Assembly: GCF_050003625.1 (NCBI RefSeq)
Contig: NC_134398.1
Coordinates: forward strand, 93,687,248 to 93,751,247
DNA: 64,000 bases
Direction of reading: 5' to 3'
Source of the DNA: Haematobia irritans
Lineage: Eukaryota; Arthropoda; Insecta; Diptera; Muscidae
Shown in pieces: positions 12,016 to 22,167 of the stretch. The notes under the pieces were generated by a model. That model saw only the letters and a program-made list of their open reading frames with translations. It made no database searches and was not told the origin of the DNA. Position numbers and translations under genes: made by a program. Numbering within the stretch: position 1 is the stretch's first letter; every line of letters begins with the position of its first letter.

Positions 12016-12017
12016 TC

Positions 12018-12601
12018 TAAGGACCTCTGGTCCTCAAATGCGACTAGCTTAAATCGTCCTTGATACCAACCAGCCTCTTGGTGTCGAGGATCTGGGCCGG
12101 GAAACTTTTCCAGCACCTGTGAGTAGACGACAGACAGAGCATTCTCAATTTCCCCATTTTTGCTTTGGAACCATACCGTCCAATGCTCCTTTATTAATGA
12201 TAGCCATCGCAAGGCTGTCTTTAGCAACTGAGGCAAACGATCTTTGATCCCTTTTGGAGGATGGCAGCTCATCCGGCGATCGTTCCCTTTTTCCAGTCTC
12301 AAGAATTCCTTGAGCCCATTTTAAGGAATCGCTTTGGTTAACCGACTGATCCTAACTTCTTTAGGATAAAAAAGGCATTTCTGCGTCCCTTGAATAAATT
12401 TCGTGAGGGATTACCTCCTTTTGATGTCGTTACCTTAGAAAAAGTTCGACTTGTCAGAGTGTCGCCACCTGTCGACCCGTCTACAGGTCGACTAATTGGG
12501 CCTAACTCTTGGTCATTGCCCAGATTTATAACTCCAGTCGATACCCGTCCACTGGGCCCTGAAGTTAGCAACCCAGTGGATGACTTTGAATTTCGCTGCA
12601 T
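12018..12601 (-). pseudogene. LOA-like ORF1 remnant, copy B
   Basis: This is the N-terminal part of the gag-like ORF1. It begins at the conserved ATG at 12601 (MQRNSKSSTGLLTSGPSGRV) and is shifted out of frame near 12340 after the LKKLGSV motif, where copies A and C carry a few extra codons. The frame picks up again from 12302 (KGNDRRMSCHPPKGIKDRLP is one out-of-frame reading). It runs into the APE domain through the internal deletion near 12018, so the conserved C-terminal ORF1 domain is mostly lost. Confidence 0.65.
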
Positions 12602-12703
12602 GGTGGCTTAATATTCCACCACACTTGAAATTCTTAGTAGGTACCTATTACGATGAGTTTATCCGCTATTGAAAAACACGTCCGTTCCGTTCGACGGTTG
12701 AAT

Positions 12704-13125
12704 AGAGAACGTCTCTATGGAATAATTGGAATTCCGAATTCAAGAAAATTTCTCTCTGCAAGAGTGTTAGAGCTAGCAAATTAATTGAGGATGTTAGAAT
12801 GAAGCCGTGGTTTTCGAAGTCGATGGTCAACCCCAAGAGGCCAAAATCATCAATCGTTTATTTACAGCCCGTACGTATGACAAGCCCTTTATTTTAAAAA
12901 TTGGAGCTATGTTATAAGCTCAGATGTTTGTAATGTATGTTTGGATGCGGAGTCAACGCATCATACGATTTTTGAAGGCAGAAAATTCAATGATTTAAGA
13001 TCGAAATATAATATATTGAGCCGTCTTGGTGATGTGCACGATATCCTGGCGACAAAGGATGCAGATTTATATAAAAATTTAAACAAAAAAATAAAAAATA
13101 TGGCATTTAATAAATAAAAAACTCA
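12704..13125 (+). pseudogene. I-like element, 3' part (C-terminal zinc motif)
   Basis: This is the 3' remainder of the I-clade element interrupted by LOA copy B. It decodes, with one or two frame shifts, as the region after RNase H (LWNNWNSEFKKIS, VRMKPWFSKS). A Cys/His cluster follows (CNVCLDAESTHHTIF), then RKFNDLRSKYNILSRLGDVHD, and the frame ends at a TAA near 13115-13117. An A-rich tail (AATAAATAAAAA) follows. Removing copy B plus an AG brings this sequence into the same frame as the sequence ending at 6389. Confidence 0.7.
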
Positions 13126-13348
13126 AAAAGTAAATGTTTCACCCCAATCCTAATTGTTCGTTTAACCAAAACAATAACAAAAGCACTGCACTTATCACCT
13201 TTATATCTTTGTTAGTTGTAACTGTTTTTACGTGTTTTTTTTAAGCACAAATCGAGTAGCGACCGGCGCGAAGTAGTCTAACATCAACACAACTTGAGAA
13301 ACGGTAAAAACCTCGTCATGGAATTGGACACCGGGCCCCTGTAGTGTT
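13126..13348. other. Unassigned cta-intron sequence
   Basis: No open frame or repeat family is recognised here. It may be the 3' untranslated end of the I-like element or original intron sequence. It is bounded on the right by a MITE that starts at 13349. Confidence 0.3.
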
Positions 13349-13572
13349 AAGGTGAGTACTATGTTCGAGTTTTTCACCAAAACACTAAATTAAAAGTGCA
13401 AAAATATATATGAAGACGATAACATTTTTATCAAGTCTCTGCAAATTATGGATGGAAAAGATCCAAGGAATTGATTGCAAATAATTTTATATTTCTAAAT
13501 TAGTTAATTAAAAAAAGTAACCGTGAAAACAAGCTGGTTTTCAGCTTGAAAACGGAACATAGTACTCAGCTT
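13349..13572. mobile_element. MITE family M1, copy 1
   Basis: This is a 224-bp palindrome-ended element. The left end is AAGGTGAGTACTATGTTCG and the right end is its near reverse complement (GGAACATAGTACTCAGCTT). A second copy lies at 40065-40288 in the opposite orientation and shares most of the interior, including the strings GATCCAAGGAATTGATTGC and AACAAGCTGGTT. No coding capacity is seen. No clear target duplication is visible. Confidence 0.75.
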
Positions 13573-13873
13573 CATAAGCAGAAAACGGTTCATAGATCTC
13601 TCCAAGAAATTGATCCGACCGACAAGAGCAGTATATGGGCCGGCCAACATACCCGACATATGGCAACGCACAATGGACTCGGCTTTGAGTACGGAGACCT
13701 ACTCGAAATATGTTCGACGCTTCTTAGGATGTTCCTTTTCAGGATTTGTTGATGGCATGTCGATGTTGTTATTTTACAAGATTTTGTTTGGACGCTCTCG
13801 TCGCAATCGATTGATTATTCCAAATGATATTTGAAACATGAATAATAAATAGAAAAAAGTAATTTACACTCAC
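13573..13873. other. cta intron 4 proximal part; unrecognised open frame
   Basis: This stretch lies between MITE M1 and cta exon 4. A plus-strand open frame (13610-13834, 74 codons) is present, but I do not recognise the product and it shows no domain. The minus strand is broken by stops. Since cta exon 5 should begin with the DVGGQ-type switch II region, and that is absent here, intron 4 already includes this stretch. Confidence 0.3.
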
Positions 13874-14005
13874 CTGAATTTTAACGGAAAATTCATAGAC
13901 ACCCTTAGTTGCTTTGCGACAATGTAGAATGTCTTTCTGAGTTGGTACATACTCGTACGTCGCCAAGCGCTCGATTTCATCCAAAAAATAATTTACTGAA
14001 TCACT
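13874..14005 (-). CDS. cta: cta exon 4
   Basis: This exon has 44 codons, from [15 protein letters not shown] to [10 protein letters not shown], and includes switch I. The acceptor is TTAAG before 14005 and the donor is GTGAGT at 13873. The next exon is not in the window. Confidence 0.92.
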
Positions 14006-14858
14006 CTTAAACAAAAGAAAAATGGACACAATTAGATAATATAAATGCACGGAACAACAAACAATATATTACAATTTGAAATTCTCTTCGACGTTCGTAT
14101 GCCCGCCTAATTCCTCGATCTTGCCAAAGACGTTTTATCGTGGCGGCATACTGAAGAAATGTGGAAACGTCTATTGAGCCACATTCCATACATTTAGTAT
14201 CGATAGCATCTTTTTCTCTATCGCTATTACCCCATGGAATTTCCAGTTTTTCTCTTGCGTCAATCAAAACTTGCATGCCTGTAACATTAAACATTTTAAG
14301 CTGAACCTATATTAATCACGTATTTTACCTCGTATAACATTTTGATATATCACTTGCTGATATTCCTTAATTAGTTCCGGTTCAAAATTAACCCCGTGTA
14401 TTATCCTCATCTGTTTCAAAAAAGTGGACTTTCCAGATTCACCTGCTCCAAGTAGCAACAATTTTACCTATGTATATTATATACACTAATATAATACTTT
14501 AGTTATGGTATATGAATGTTTTAAATACTTGACGCCGGAATGTTTGTTTCTCCTTCTCTAAAAATTTGTCAATCTCTTTCGATTTGCAACGTTGTTCCAG
14601 TTCTTCCGGTGTGTTCCTCAACCGTATTAAATACTTTAGAAGATTTCCACAACAACGTAAGCAAGCAAATCGTGACGATTGAAATCGGCTAAATGTTCCT
14701 CGACTAATAACATCGTTTTGCATACCACGATTGCGATGGTCTTCCATTAGTTGTGCTGTACCCGCATCACTACTGGCAGCGCCAGAAACTTCCCCATGGG
14801 TCATGTCTCTGCTGACTCTTCTCATATCTATCCCATTGGTTGTCAGACTGTCCATCAA
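13874..14858 (-). CDS. cta: G protein alpha subunit, G12/13 class (concertina), first four exons
   Basis: This is a heterotrimeric G alpha subunit of the G12/13 class. In flies concertina relays the Fog signal to RhoGEF2 and drives apical constriction during gastrulation at the cell membrane. Exons on the minus strand: 14858-14529, 14467-14329, 14278-14073 and 14005-13874. All introns have GT/AG ends with phases 0, 1 and 0. Visible motifs are the P-loop GAGESGKST in exon 2, the helical domain in exon 3 ([14 protein letters not shown]), and switch I with the catalytic Arg and Thr ([11 protein letters not shown]) in exon 4. The GTP-binding DVGGQ, NKxD and TCAT-type motifs are missing, so the gene continues beyond 13874, and nothing more of it is found down to position 1. 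The start is the first of two adjacent ATGs. The class call rests on the [23 protein letters not shown] and [11 protein letters not shown] sequences. Confidence 0.93.
14073..14278 (-). CDS. cta: cta exon 3
   Basis: This exon encodes the alpha-helical domain ([16 protein letters not shown] through RRREFQI). The acceptor is ACAG before 14278 and the donor is GTAATA at 14072. Its 206 bases restore phase 0. Confidence 0.92.
14329..14467 (-). CDS. cta: cta exon 2
   Basis: This exon carries the P-loop ([17 protein letters not shown]) and [16 protein letters not shown]. The acceptor is ATAG before 14467 and the donor is GTAAAA at 14328. Its 139 bases leave phase 1. Confidence 0.92.
14529..14858 (-). 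CDS. cta: cta exon 1 (coding)
   Basis: This exon encodes the N-terminal extension and the amphipathic N-terminal helix ([21 protein letters not shown]). Adjacent cysteines (RFACLRCCG) are possible palmitoylation sites, as expected for G12/13. It ends with Gln, followed by the donor GTATTT at 14528. Confidence 0.88.
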
Positions 14859-15466
14859 GTAAAGGTTTTCATGGTTAAAGCCTCACAGCCGTTATCAAAC
14901 TATTTTAGCAAGCGGTAATATTTAACTGAACACAAACTTTGAAAATCTTTACAATCTAATTGGCAATAAAAAATTGAAACCAAAACAAGCAATTGCAAAT
15001 CAAAAACAAGTCTCCGTCTATCTTTTCGCCACATAAGAGTTCGAAGTCGACATATAAATAACGGAGTCGAAATAATTTGACATCATCATTATGTTGCTTT
15101 AATGCAACAAGCTGTCAAATTCTCAAAAGAATCACAAGGCAATTTAGATATTAGAACGATCGTAGCTCATATCAGCAAGGTAACTTTTATTTCAAATCGA
15201 ATTTTTATTCGTTTTTGGATTGGATTAATAAGAAAACGCCCAACTGCAGACCCTATTTACACGAAACGAGAAGGCGCAGCGATACCACGATAATACGCAT
15301 TATAAGGGTCCCATGACACAATAGAAAACACATAGAAAAATTTGATGCAACCTTGCCAGTAATTCAAGTTCGACCAAAGACAATCTAGAAGAAGACGCAG
15401 CCTGGTTCTCTGAGAGAGAAAACAAATGTCAAGGTGTAGAGGGCTATTCCATCACTATTGTTACAG
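14859..15466. other. cta: Upstream region of cta; probable promoter side
   Basis: This is non-repetitive sequence between the cta start and the first transposon. It should hold the cta 5' UTR and promoter, but no core element can be assigned with confidence. A plus-strand open frame at 15102-15293 contains a possible exon (see the separate entry). Confidence 0.4.
15102..15179 (+). CDS. Possible short exon, divergent from cta (uncertain)
   Basis: An ATG at 15102 opens a frame reading MQQAVKFSKESQGNLDIR and onward to HISK, directly followed by a good donor (AAG, then GTAACT at 15180). The peptide looks gene-like in composition, but I do not recognise it. No continuation exon is found to the right before the transposon block. 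It could be the first exon of a gene divergent from cta, or chance. Confidence 0.2.
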
Positions 15467-15605
15467 CCCTGCCAGCATTTCAAAGTTCCATTTCATCCTC
15501 ATCGCTACCACAGACTCGTACATGTCACCACAACCATCGCGAACTGTGATGGGGGAAGCATATCAAAAAGTACAAAATGTACATGAAAGTATTTTGCCAT
15601 CACTA

Positions 15606-16047
15606 GGTCTGTTCGCGTACTTTTCCAGTAAAAAATATCCAGTAAAAACTAGCAAGAGAGTAAGAGTGTATTTTACACTCTTTGCTTAAAATTGCTGAAA
15701 AGTACACGAACGGTATCCAGTAACTATTTGCACATTGAAAATTTCAGCTGCTAAAACATTGAAAACAAAAAATAAATCCTGTATATTTAACTTCCAATCG
15801 TAGTTGCCGAACATGTACATTGTATTGGTACTTTGTTTGTTATCATAAACCAGCTGACAAACTATGCTATGGTTTGCAAGATTTTACTGGGGGAAAAATC
15901 TCTAGCAAAAACTTGCAATTTCTCTATCTCATAACTGTCAAATGTAGTCTCTCTCCGGCTCTCTTTTGTTGGCGTTTTGGTGTAAACGAACGACTTCCAG
16001 TAAAAATTTGTAATAATTATCAAAAATTATCGGGTTCTCGAACGGAG
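15606..16047. mobile_element. 442-bp insertion inside unit 1
   Basis: This sequence is absent from unit 2, where the uninterrupted string CATCACTACTGTTAG is seen in reverse complement. It is flanked by CTA at 15603-15605 and 16048-16050, a 3-bp duplication as in PIF/Harbinger-type elements. The ends are weakly inverted (GGTCTGTTCGCGTAC and GAACGGAGC). An AAAAGTAC motif recurs inside as inverted repeats. It is non-coding. Confidence 0.5.
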
Positions 16048-16315
16048 CTACTACTGTTAGAAGAGCCATTTTATTTTTTGTGAAAAGCCAAGCGCAACCA
16101 GCTTGTTTTATTTAATTTAAATAAAAACGAAAATAAAGTTCTGAAAATATAGATATTACGCTTAAAATTGTGAAAGGTATATGGTGAACAATTTTCGACT
16201 TTCCAAATAGAATAAAGTGATCGTTTTTCAAATATTTTTACAGGCACGCTGTCTCCATCGAAAATAAACAAACTGGCTGATAGACGCTGCAATATGTAAC
16301 TTGCTACTTAAAACT

Positions 16316-16581
16316 CAAGGCATATTAAAGAGGTAAAGTCATGCAATCAGGTGACTAATATCGACATTCATCTTGTCAAAGGCTTTGTTTACGTTTAGTA
16401 GGTTTGTTTACATTCTTTGTGTACCTAAATATTGCATTTATTTACATTGTGTTGCAATACGACAACACTACACATACACAAAATGTCAACTTAAGTGACC
16501 TGTCATTTTAGTTTGACTTTCTAAATATCATGGGGTGTACACACGCTTGCTCGTGACTTTACCTTTAATTAATATGCCTTG
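16316..16581. mobile_element. 266-bp MITE with 9-bp duplication, in unit 1
   Basis: The ends are CAAGGCATATTA and TAATATGCCTTG, inverted. CTTAAAACT flanks both sides (16307-16315 and 16582-16590). A 9-bp duplication is typical of Mutator-like elements. The same insert at the same site occurs in unit 2 (19670-19935), and a fragment lies at about 42005-42128. Confidence 0.7.
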
Positions 16582-16983
16582 CTTAAAACTCAACATCATT
16601 CTTTTATTAATGCAAAAAATTATGTTAAATGTGATCAGATAAACCAAAAAATGTTATATTTATAAGAAATTATAAATGTTTAATCAAATGAATAAATATC
16701 TACACAATATTGTGTTACTTGACCACAATGATTCTTCTACAATTACCTTAAAATTCACCTTTTCTGATAGTTTGCAGGGGTTCTTATTGGCGTCCTTCGA
16801 AATTGATCTAAATAGGCACCTAATAATTGCACTCATGAGAAACTTTTTCGTAGTAACTTGGCGTGGTACAACTTCTCAATAGTGACGGCGCTTTTCCGAC
16901 GAGTTTTTGATGTCGTATATGATTGTTTTCAACGTAGTGGGGATTCTCAGAAGCGCCCCCAAATTCAAAAAATGTTGGCAGGG

Positions 16984-17558
16984 AGGAGTCATTTTATAGG
17001 CTCAACTCTAGTTTAGCTATACCTCTCAGATTTCTTCCAAAACGTCATAAGGTACACCCAGAAAACAAATTTGTTGCCTCAACCGAATTATTTGCCAACC
17101 GAAAGCAGGTGGTTCCATCAACTATCAATAGGGCTGTTTTCTTTTTGCAGTGGATGCAAAAAGAACAGAACATCTCATCAGTGCAAGTCGCGTCGATGTT
17201 GCCAGGTTGTATTTGGATAAAGTGACGCTTCTTCGATTCACAATAGCAATTTATTGAGGCTATTTTATCGAAAAACATAAAATTCAAAGTGATATAGTGT
17301 CATAAATAATCGCAGCAGTAAATATTTATTACTAATTGGTGCATTTCATACATTAAAAATGCAAGATTTCACTTCTTTTCTGTGATTGTTTTTAAACAGC
17401 TGATGACAGTGTTGCATATTTTTGGAGTTGTCCTGGATAAACGGTATGCACCTCTAGCGAAATTTTCGGTAGCAAAAATTTATTTAAGTCTACAACAAAA
17501 AAACAAGGCTGTGTACAAATTTTAAACCAGCTAATCGCTTTTAAAAATTGTTAATATA
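16984..17558. other. Spacer between units, no gene
   Basis: Non-coding. It includes a GGTATGCACCTCTAGCG motif at about 17445 that recurs in inverted form at about 19235-19255, and in altered form at about 19145. This suggests a small decayed MITE pair. Nothing else was recognised. Confidence 0.35.
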
Positions 17559-19014
17559 CCCAATAAACACAGGATGAGCGTTTTTCAAATGCAACAACTT
17601 TTCAGTTTGAGGGTAAATATAATTTTCAACATAAATTCAACTTGACTTGAAATAGCTCATCTTCAATACATCTTCAAATTGTTTGCGAATTACTTCCAAT
17701 TTGCCAAAATGTTGACGAAATCTTTGAAAAGGTGTTGAAGATAATATGAGAAAACTTTGACAAAACACTACCCTAAAATGCAACGAAAAAACCATGTGGT
17801 TTTCAATACTTATTTGTGCAACGAAGTTCGTGGTCAATTGCAAGAAATAAAAAAAAATGGAAAATTTTAGACAAATAACCAAATAGTTTATAAAAATAGG
17901 TAAGTGAAAATAATAAATGAAATAAAACTTTAAGGAAGTCACTAAATGTATATCTCTTTGCAGAAAACTAAAATTATGGATTCTACGTTCTTGAAAACAT
18001 TAAAAAGCTGACCGATGAAAAAATGGTGGACAATTAACTGGAACTGCTTCAAATAGTTTATAATAAGTGGTACGTCAATATGAAAAATTAAATCAACACT
18101 TTAGAGAAGTCACTAAATTTAAATCTGTTTGCAGAAAACTAAAATCTTTGGATGCTACATTCTTGCAAACATTAAGAAGCTGACCAATGAAAAATGAGTG
18201 GCTTATCGACAAGAAAAAGTTTCCAGAAACATTACAAGTGCAACCAATTAAAATTGTTAAAAACAACAAATTGTTGAAATTAACAACTACTGGATGAAAA
18301 TGTGCTTCACATCGTCAGTTTAATTCATATGCTATTATCAGTTTAAAATGGATATTTTGTGAATTCCTTCTGCTGGCAATCAATTCTAAGACGCGGTCCA
18401 GTACGTTCCTAATTTAAAATTGCCCGCATGTTAATAAAAGGAAGGAACCAAAAGGAAGGAACCAAAAGGAAGGAAATCGAATTATCAATGCAAAAGTGTT
18501 TACTAATAATGTTTAAGATATTTAAAGTTTTGTTGTTTGTTTTGTTTTTTTTTTTTTTTTCTTATATGTTGATATGTTTATTAAGATTATTATTTATCAA
18601 TTGGTATTGTAGTGTATTATGTAGTGTAGTGTATTATTATACATTTTATTTTGATGAAAATGAATAAATTATACAAACTTCATAGAATTTTGGCTTTGAC
18701 TTTCAATTTGAAATGGGGATATCAATCATACAAATTTAGGTTGAAACGTATTTGCAACGATGTTAATTTTGAATTTGACTCGCATCGAAAATTGTTTGAC
18801 AAATTATTGAGTAGCTATGCATTTCAATTTGAGTATAACACTTGAGATATTATTGCTAATGTGTTGAATTTCACTGTTGAGGGTAATGTCTGTTTTTTGT
18901 TGAGAACGCGATTTTCTCAACAATTTCTCAACTTGAATATTACCCTAATCCTTTGAAAAAATGTTTGAAAAATTGTTGAAATTTAGCATTTTTCAAACGT
19001 TTGTGTTTATTGGG
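17559..19014. mobile_element. CCCAATAAACACA-end DNA element, copy 1
   Basis: This is a 1456-bp element with terminal inverted CCCAATAAACACA / TGTGTTTATTGGG, flanked by TA on both sides (17557-17558 and 19015-19016). A second copy in reverse orientation lies at 59256-60705. Subterminal regions are rich in TTTGAAAAA and CAACAATTT motifs. Two short frames are shared with copy 2: 18651-18845 on plus (HRILALTFNLKWGYQSYK) and 17637-17942 on minus. They differ mainly by amino-acid-changing substitutions, so they are probably not selected proteins. It is non-autonomous, with superfamily unassigned. Confidence 0.75.
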
Positions 19015-19267
19015 TATGTTCCAAATATTCCTCAAATAAATTGTTTATTATTTACAGACCTTTTAAAACTTTTACGCACACAATGATTGTAATAAATTAA
19101 ATGTTTGCTGCCAAAATATGGTTTTGACAACCCTGTTATTTTCATTAGAGGTGCGTACCAGCTTACGAAATTGAACGCTACCGAAAATTTCGTTAGCATA
19201 AATAGCAATGCATTTCTTATGGGAATGAAATTTTTCGCTAGAGGTGCATACCGGCCTTTAGTCCTTA

Positions 19268-20335
19268 CCCTGCCAGCATTTTTTGAATTTGGGGGCGCTT
19301 CTGAGAATCCCCACTACGTCGAAAACAATCATATACGACATCAAAAACTCGTCGGAAAAGCGCCGTCACTATTGAGAAGTTGTACCACGCCAAGTTACTA
19401 CGAAAAAGTTTCTCATCAGTGCAATTATTAGGTGCCTATTTAGATCAATTTCGAAGGACGCCAATAAGAACCCCTGCAAACTATCAGAAAAGGTGAATTT
19501 TAAGGTAATTGTAGAAGAATCATTGTGGTCAAGTAACACAATATTGTGTAGATATTTATTCATTTGATTAAACATTTATAATTTCTTATAAATATAACAT
19601 TTTTTGGTTTATCTGATCACATTTAACATAATTTTTTGCATTAATAAAAGAATGATGTTGAGTTTTAAGCAAGGCATATTAATTAAAGGTAAAGTCACGA
19701 GCAAGCGTGTGTACACCCCATGATATTTAGAAAGTCAAACTAAAATGACAGGTCACTTAAGTTGACATTTTGTGTATGTGTAGTGTTGTCGTATTGCAAC
19801 ACAATGTAAATAAATGCAATATTTAGGTACACAAAGAATGTAAACAAACCTACTAAACGTAAACAAAGCCTTTGACAAGATGAATGTCGATATTAGTCAC
19901 CTGATTGCATGACTTTACCTCTTTAATATGCCTTGAGTTTTAAGTAGCAAGTTACATATTGCAGCGTCTATCAGCCAGTTTGTTTATTTTCGATGGAGAC
20001 AGCGTGCCTGTAAAAATATTTGAAAAACGATCACTTAATCTATTTGGAAAGTCGAAAATTGTTCACCATATACCTTTCACAATTTTAAGCGTAATATCTA
20101 TATTTTCAGAACTTTATTTTCGTTTTTATTTAAATTAAATAAAACAAGCTGGTTGCGCTTGGCTTTTCACAAAAAATAAAATGGCTCTTCTAACAGTAGT
20201 GATGGCAAAATACTTTCATGTACATTTTGTACTTTTTGATATGCTTCCCCCATCACAGTTCGCGATGGTTGTGGTGACATTTATGAGTCTGTGGTAGTGA
20301 TGAGGATGAAATGGAACTTTGAAATGCTGGCAGGG
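19268..20335 (-). mobile_element. CCCTGCC-end element, unit 2 (inverted to unit 1)
   Basis: This is a 1068-bp copy with CCCTGCC and GGCAGGG ends and TA flanks (19266-19267 and 20336-20337). It is inverted relative to unit 1, from which it is separated by a 2.3-kb spacer. It carries the 266-bp MITE but lacks the 442-bp insert. The 68-codon frame at 16676-16882 of unit 1 is repeated without change at 19575-19369 here, which indicates very recent divergence. Confidence 0.8.
19670..19935. mobile_element. 266-bp MITE in unit 2
   Basis: This is the same MITE as 16316-16581, in reverse orientation, with AGTTTTAAG flanks (19661-19669 and 19936-19944), at the matching position of the unit. The insertion therefore predates the spread of this subfamily of units. 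Confidence 0.7.
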
Positions 20336-20476
20336 TAACGGCTTAGCATATCCAGTGCTAAAAGAAAACAGCCCTAATGATATCTGTCAGCACAACTAAC
20401 ATTTGGCAATTGTAACTGCGTGGTAGTATGTTGGATCAACTTTGCATTGGTTTTCGCAATCTCGTATTAATTGTTT

Positions 20477-21261
20477 CCCTGCCAACATTTTTTGAATTTG
20501 GGGGCGCTTCCGAGAATCCCCACTACGTCGAAAACAGTCGTATACGATATCTAAAACTCCTCGGAAAAGCGCCGTCACTATTGAGAAGTTGTACCACGCC
20601 AAGTTACAACAAAAAAGTATCGCATGAGTACAATTATTAGGTGTCCTTCTGGATACATTTAGAAGGACGCCAATAAGGGTCCCTTCAAACAATCAGAGAA
20701 AGTGCATTTTAAGATAGTTGTAAAAGAATCATTGTGGTCAAGTAAAACACGATTGTTTAGATGTTTATTAATCTTATGAAACATTTATAAATTCTCATAA
20801 ATATAACATTTATACGACTATCACATCACATTTAACACATTTTTATGCATTAATAAGATATTGATGTTGAGTTACAAGTTGTAAGTTAAATGTTGTAGCG
20901 TCTATCAGCCAGTACTTTTTTCCCAATGGAGGCAGCGTGTCTGGAAAAATATTTGAAAAACTATCACTTTATTTCATTTGGAAAGTCAAAAATTGTTCAC
21001 CAATTTACTTTTCACAATTTTAACCGTAATAACTATGTTTTCAGCACTTTATTTTCGTTTTCATTGAAATAAATTATAATAAGCCAGTTGCGCTTGGTGT
21101 TTCACAAAATATAAAATGGCTCTTGTAACAATAGTGATGGCAAAATACTTTCATGCGAATAGTGATGGCAAAATACTATCACAGTTGGCGATTGTTGCAG
21201 TGTCACTTACGAGTCTGTGGTAGCGATGAGGATGAAACGGAACTTTGAAATGCAGGCAGGG
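20477..21261 (-). mobile_element. CCCTGCC-end element, unit 3
   Basis: This is a 785-bp copy without the 266-bp MITE, with TT flanks (20475-20476 and 21262-21263). It retains the conserved left part (GGGGGCGCTTCCGAGAATCC) and a partial internal duplication of the GTGATGGCAAAATACT motif near 21130-21180. It is the same subfamily as units 4 and 5. Confidence 0.8.
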
Positions 21262-22167
21262 TTTTTCTTTATTATTATCCTAACCAAATTCCAATATTAA
21301 CTGAAAGGGGAGATTATATAGAGATTTTATTAATTTATTACAAGATTTACAATCATAATAAACTACGAAAATAAATACAAAAGGTGCTAACAACAAAGGC
21401 TTTTGATCTACATATATGTGAGATTAATTTACATTACAATGTTTTATAGGTAATGTTTGTATACCAATGACAGATGGTTATTAGGTTGCAATTATGTGGT
21501 CAAACTACAGAACCTAATTCGATATATACTTGCCAGAAATTTCTTCCTTAATCCTCTAGATATAAATACAGATCGACTTAGACTCGTCATCTATACTTAA
21601 TACAATGAAAAAAGCTCGCTTGCCGTAAAAAGTATTTGTGTTTTTGGTTTATGAAGCCTGCAATTTTTATGAAAACTTTTGTAATATTCCTTTTTTATAA
21701 ATCGGTGCGATACTTACCTGAAGGCAATTTCTTTCCTGTGGGATAAACTTTATTCAATGTATTGCGGACTATTATCAAGTAAATGCTATTCCCCGTTTTG
21801 CAAATTTTGTAGCGTCATACCATTTACCATGTCGATGTTGATATAAATATTTATTTGTTGCAACAACTACCTTACGCCCGTCCTATAATTGAACTAAGAT
21901 TCTATTAGTATACTCAACTTTTGGTTGTACCAACCATTTGTTGATTCCCATGATGTAGGTCTCACTATGCTGGTGGTTAGCTCAACAGTTTTATGCAGCA
22001 TAAAACCAAAATTATCGGCATTGGTTATTGTAACCAATTGAATGGTTATGGGAATTTCGTTTTGATCCTGTGAACTTTTTTATGGTCGTGTTGGATGTAT
22101 AATGGAGAAAATAATCAAAACATTGTTCTTGTAATAAAAAATAAGTTACTGACATCATTTCCTCATT
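21262..22167. other. Spacer between units 3 and 4
   Basis: Non-coding and apparently unique. A TATAAATA string occurs at about 21557 but without supporting gene evidence. No repeat family was recognised. Confidence 0.3.

Larger units (their letters stand above)
6390..12705 (-). mobile_element. LOA/I-group non-LTR retrotransposon, copy B (interrupted)
   Basis: This copy is inserted in the plus-strand I-like element and is itself split by a Jockey-like element (7950-10424). Its 3' end is at 6390: three TTAGG units on the plus strand (element tail CCTAA repeats) abut the conserved GTGGCAGCCCGATT end shared with copy C. The 5' end at about 12705 shares the GACGGTTGAA terminus. About 0.95 kb is deleted near 12000-12020, which joins the APE region directly to ORF1. 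A 33-bp tandem duplication is seen at about 6971-7036. The target duplication is very short (AG at most). Confidence 0.85.
15467..16983 (+). mobile_element. CCCTGCC-end non-autonomous DNA element, unit 1
   Basis: The left end is CCCTGCCAGCATTTC and the right end is AAATGTTGGCAGGG. It is flanked by AG at 15465-15466 and 16984-16985, a 2-bp target duplication. It carries two nested inserts (15606-16047 and 16316-16581). The 16061-16983 part is almost identical, in inverted orientation, to unit 2 (19268-20335). No transposase is present, and the open frames inside are not conserved as proteins beyond DNA identity. Confidence 0.8.

Noticed and set aside
16676..16882. 68-codon frame repeated unchanged at 19369-19575 (minus)
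   Set aside because: It looks conserved only because the two units are nearly identical DNA. Units 3-6 do not keep it, so it is not a gene.
15467..20335. One large foldback transposon with 1-kb inverted arms
   Set aside because: Each arm has both terminal motifs and its own 2-bp duplication (AG and TA), so they are two separate insertions.
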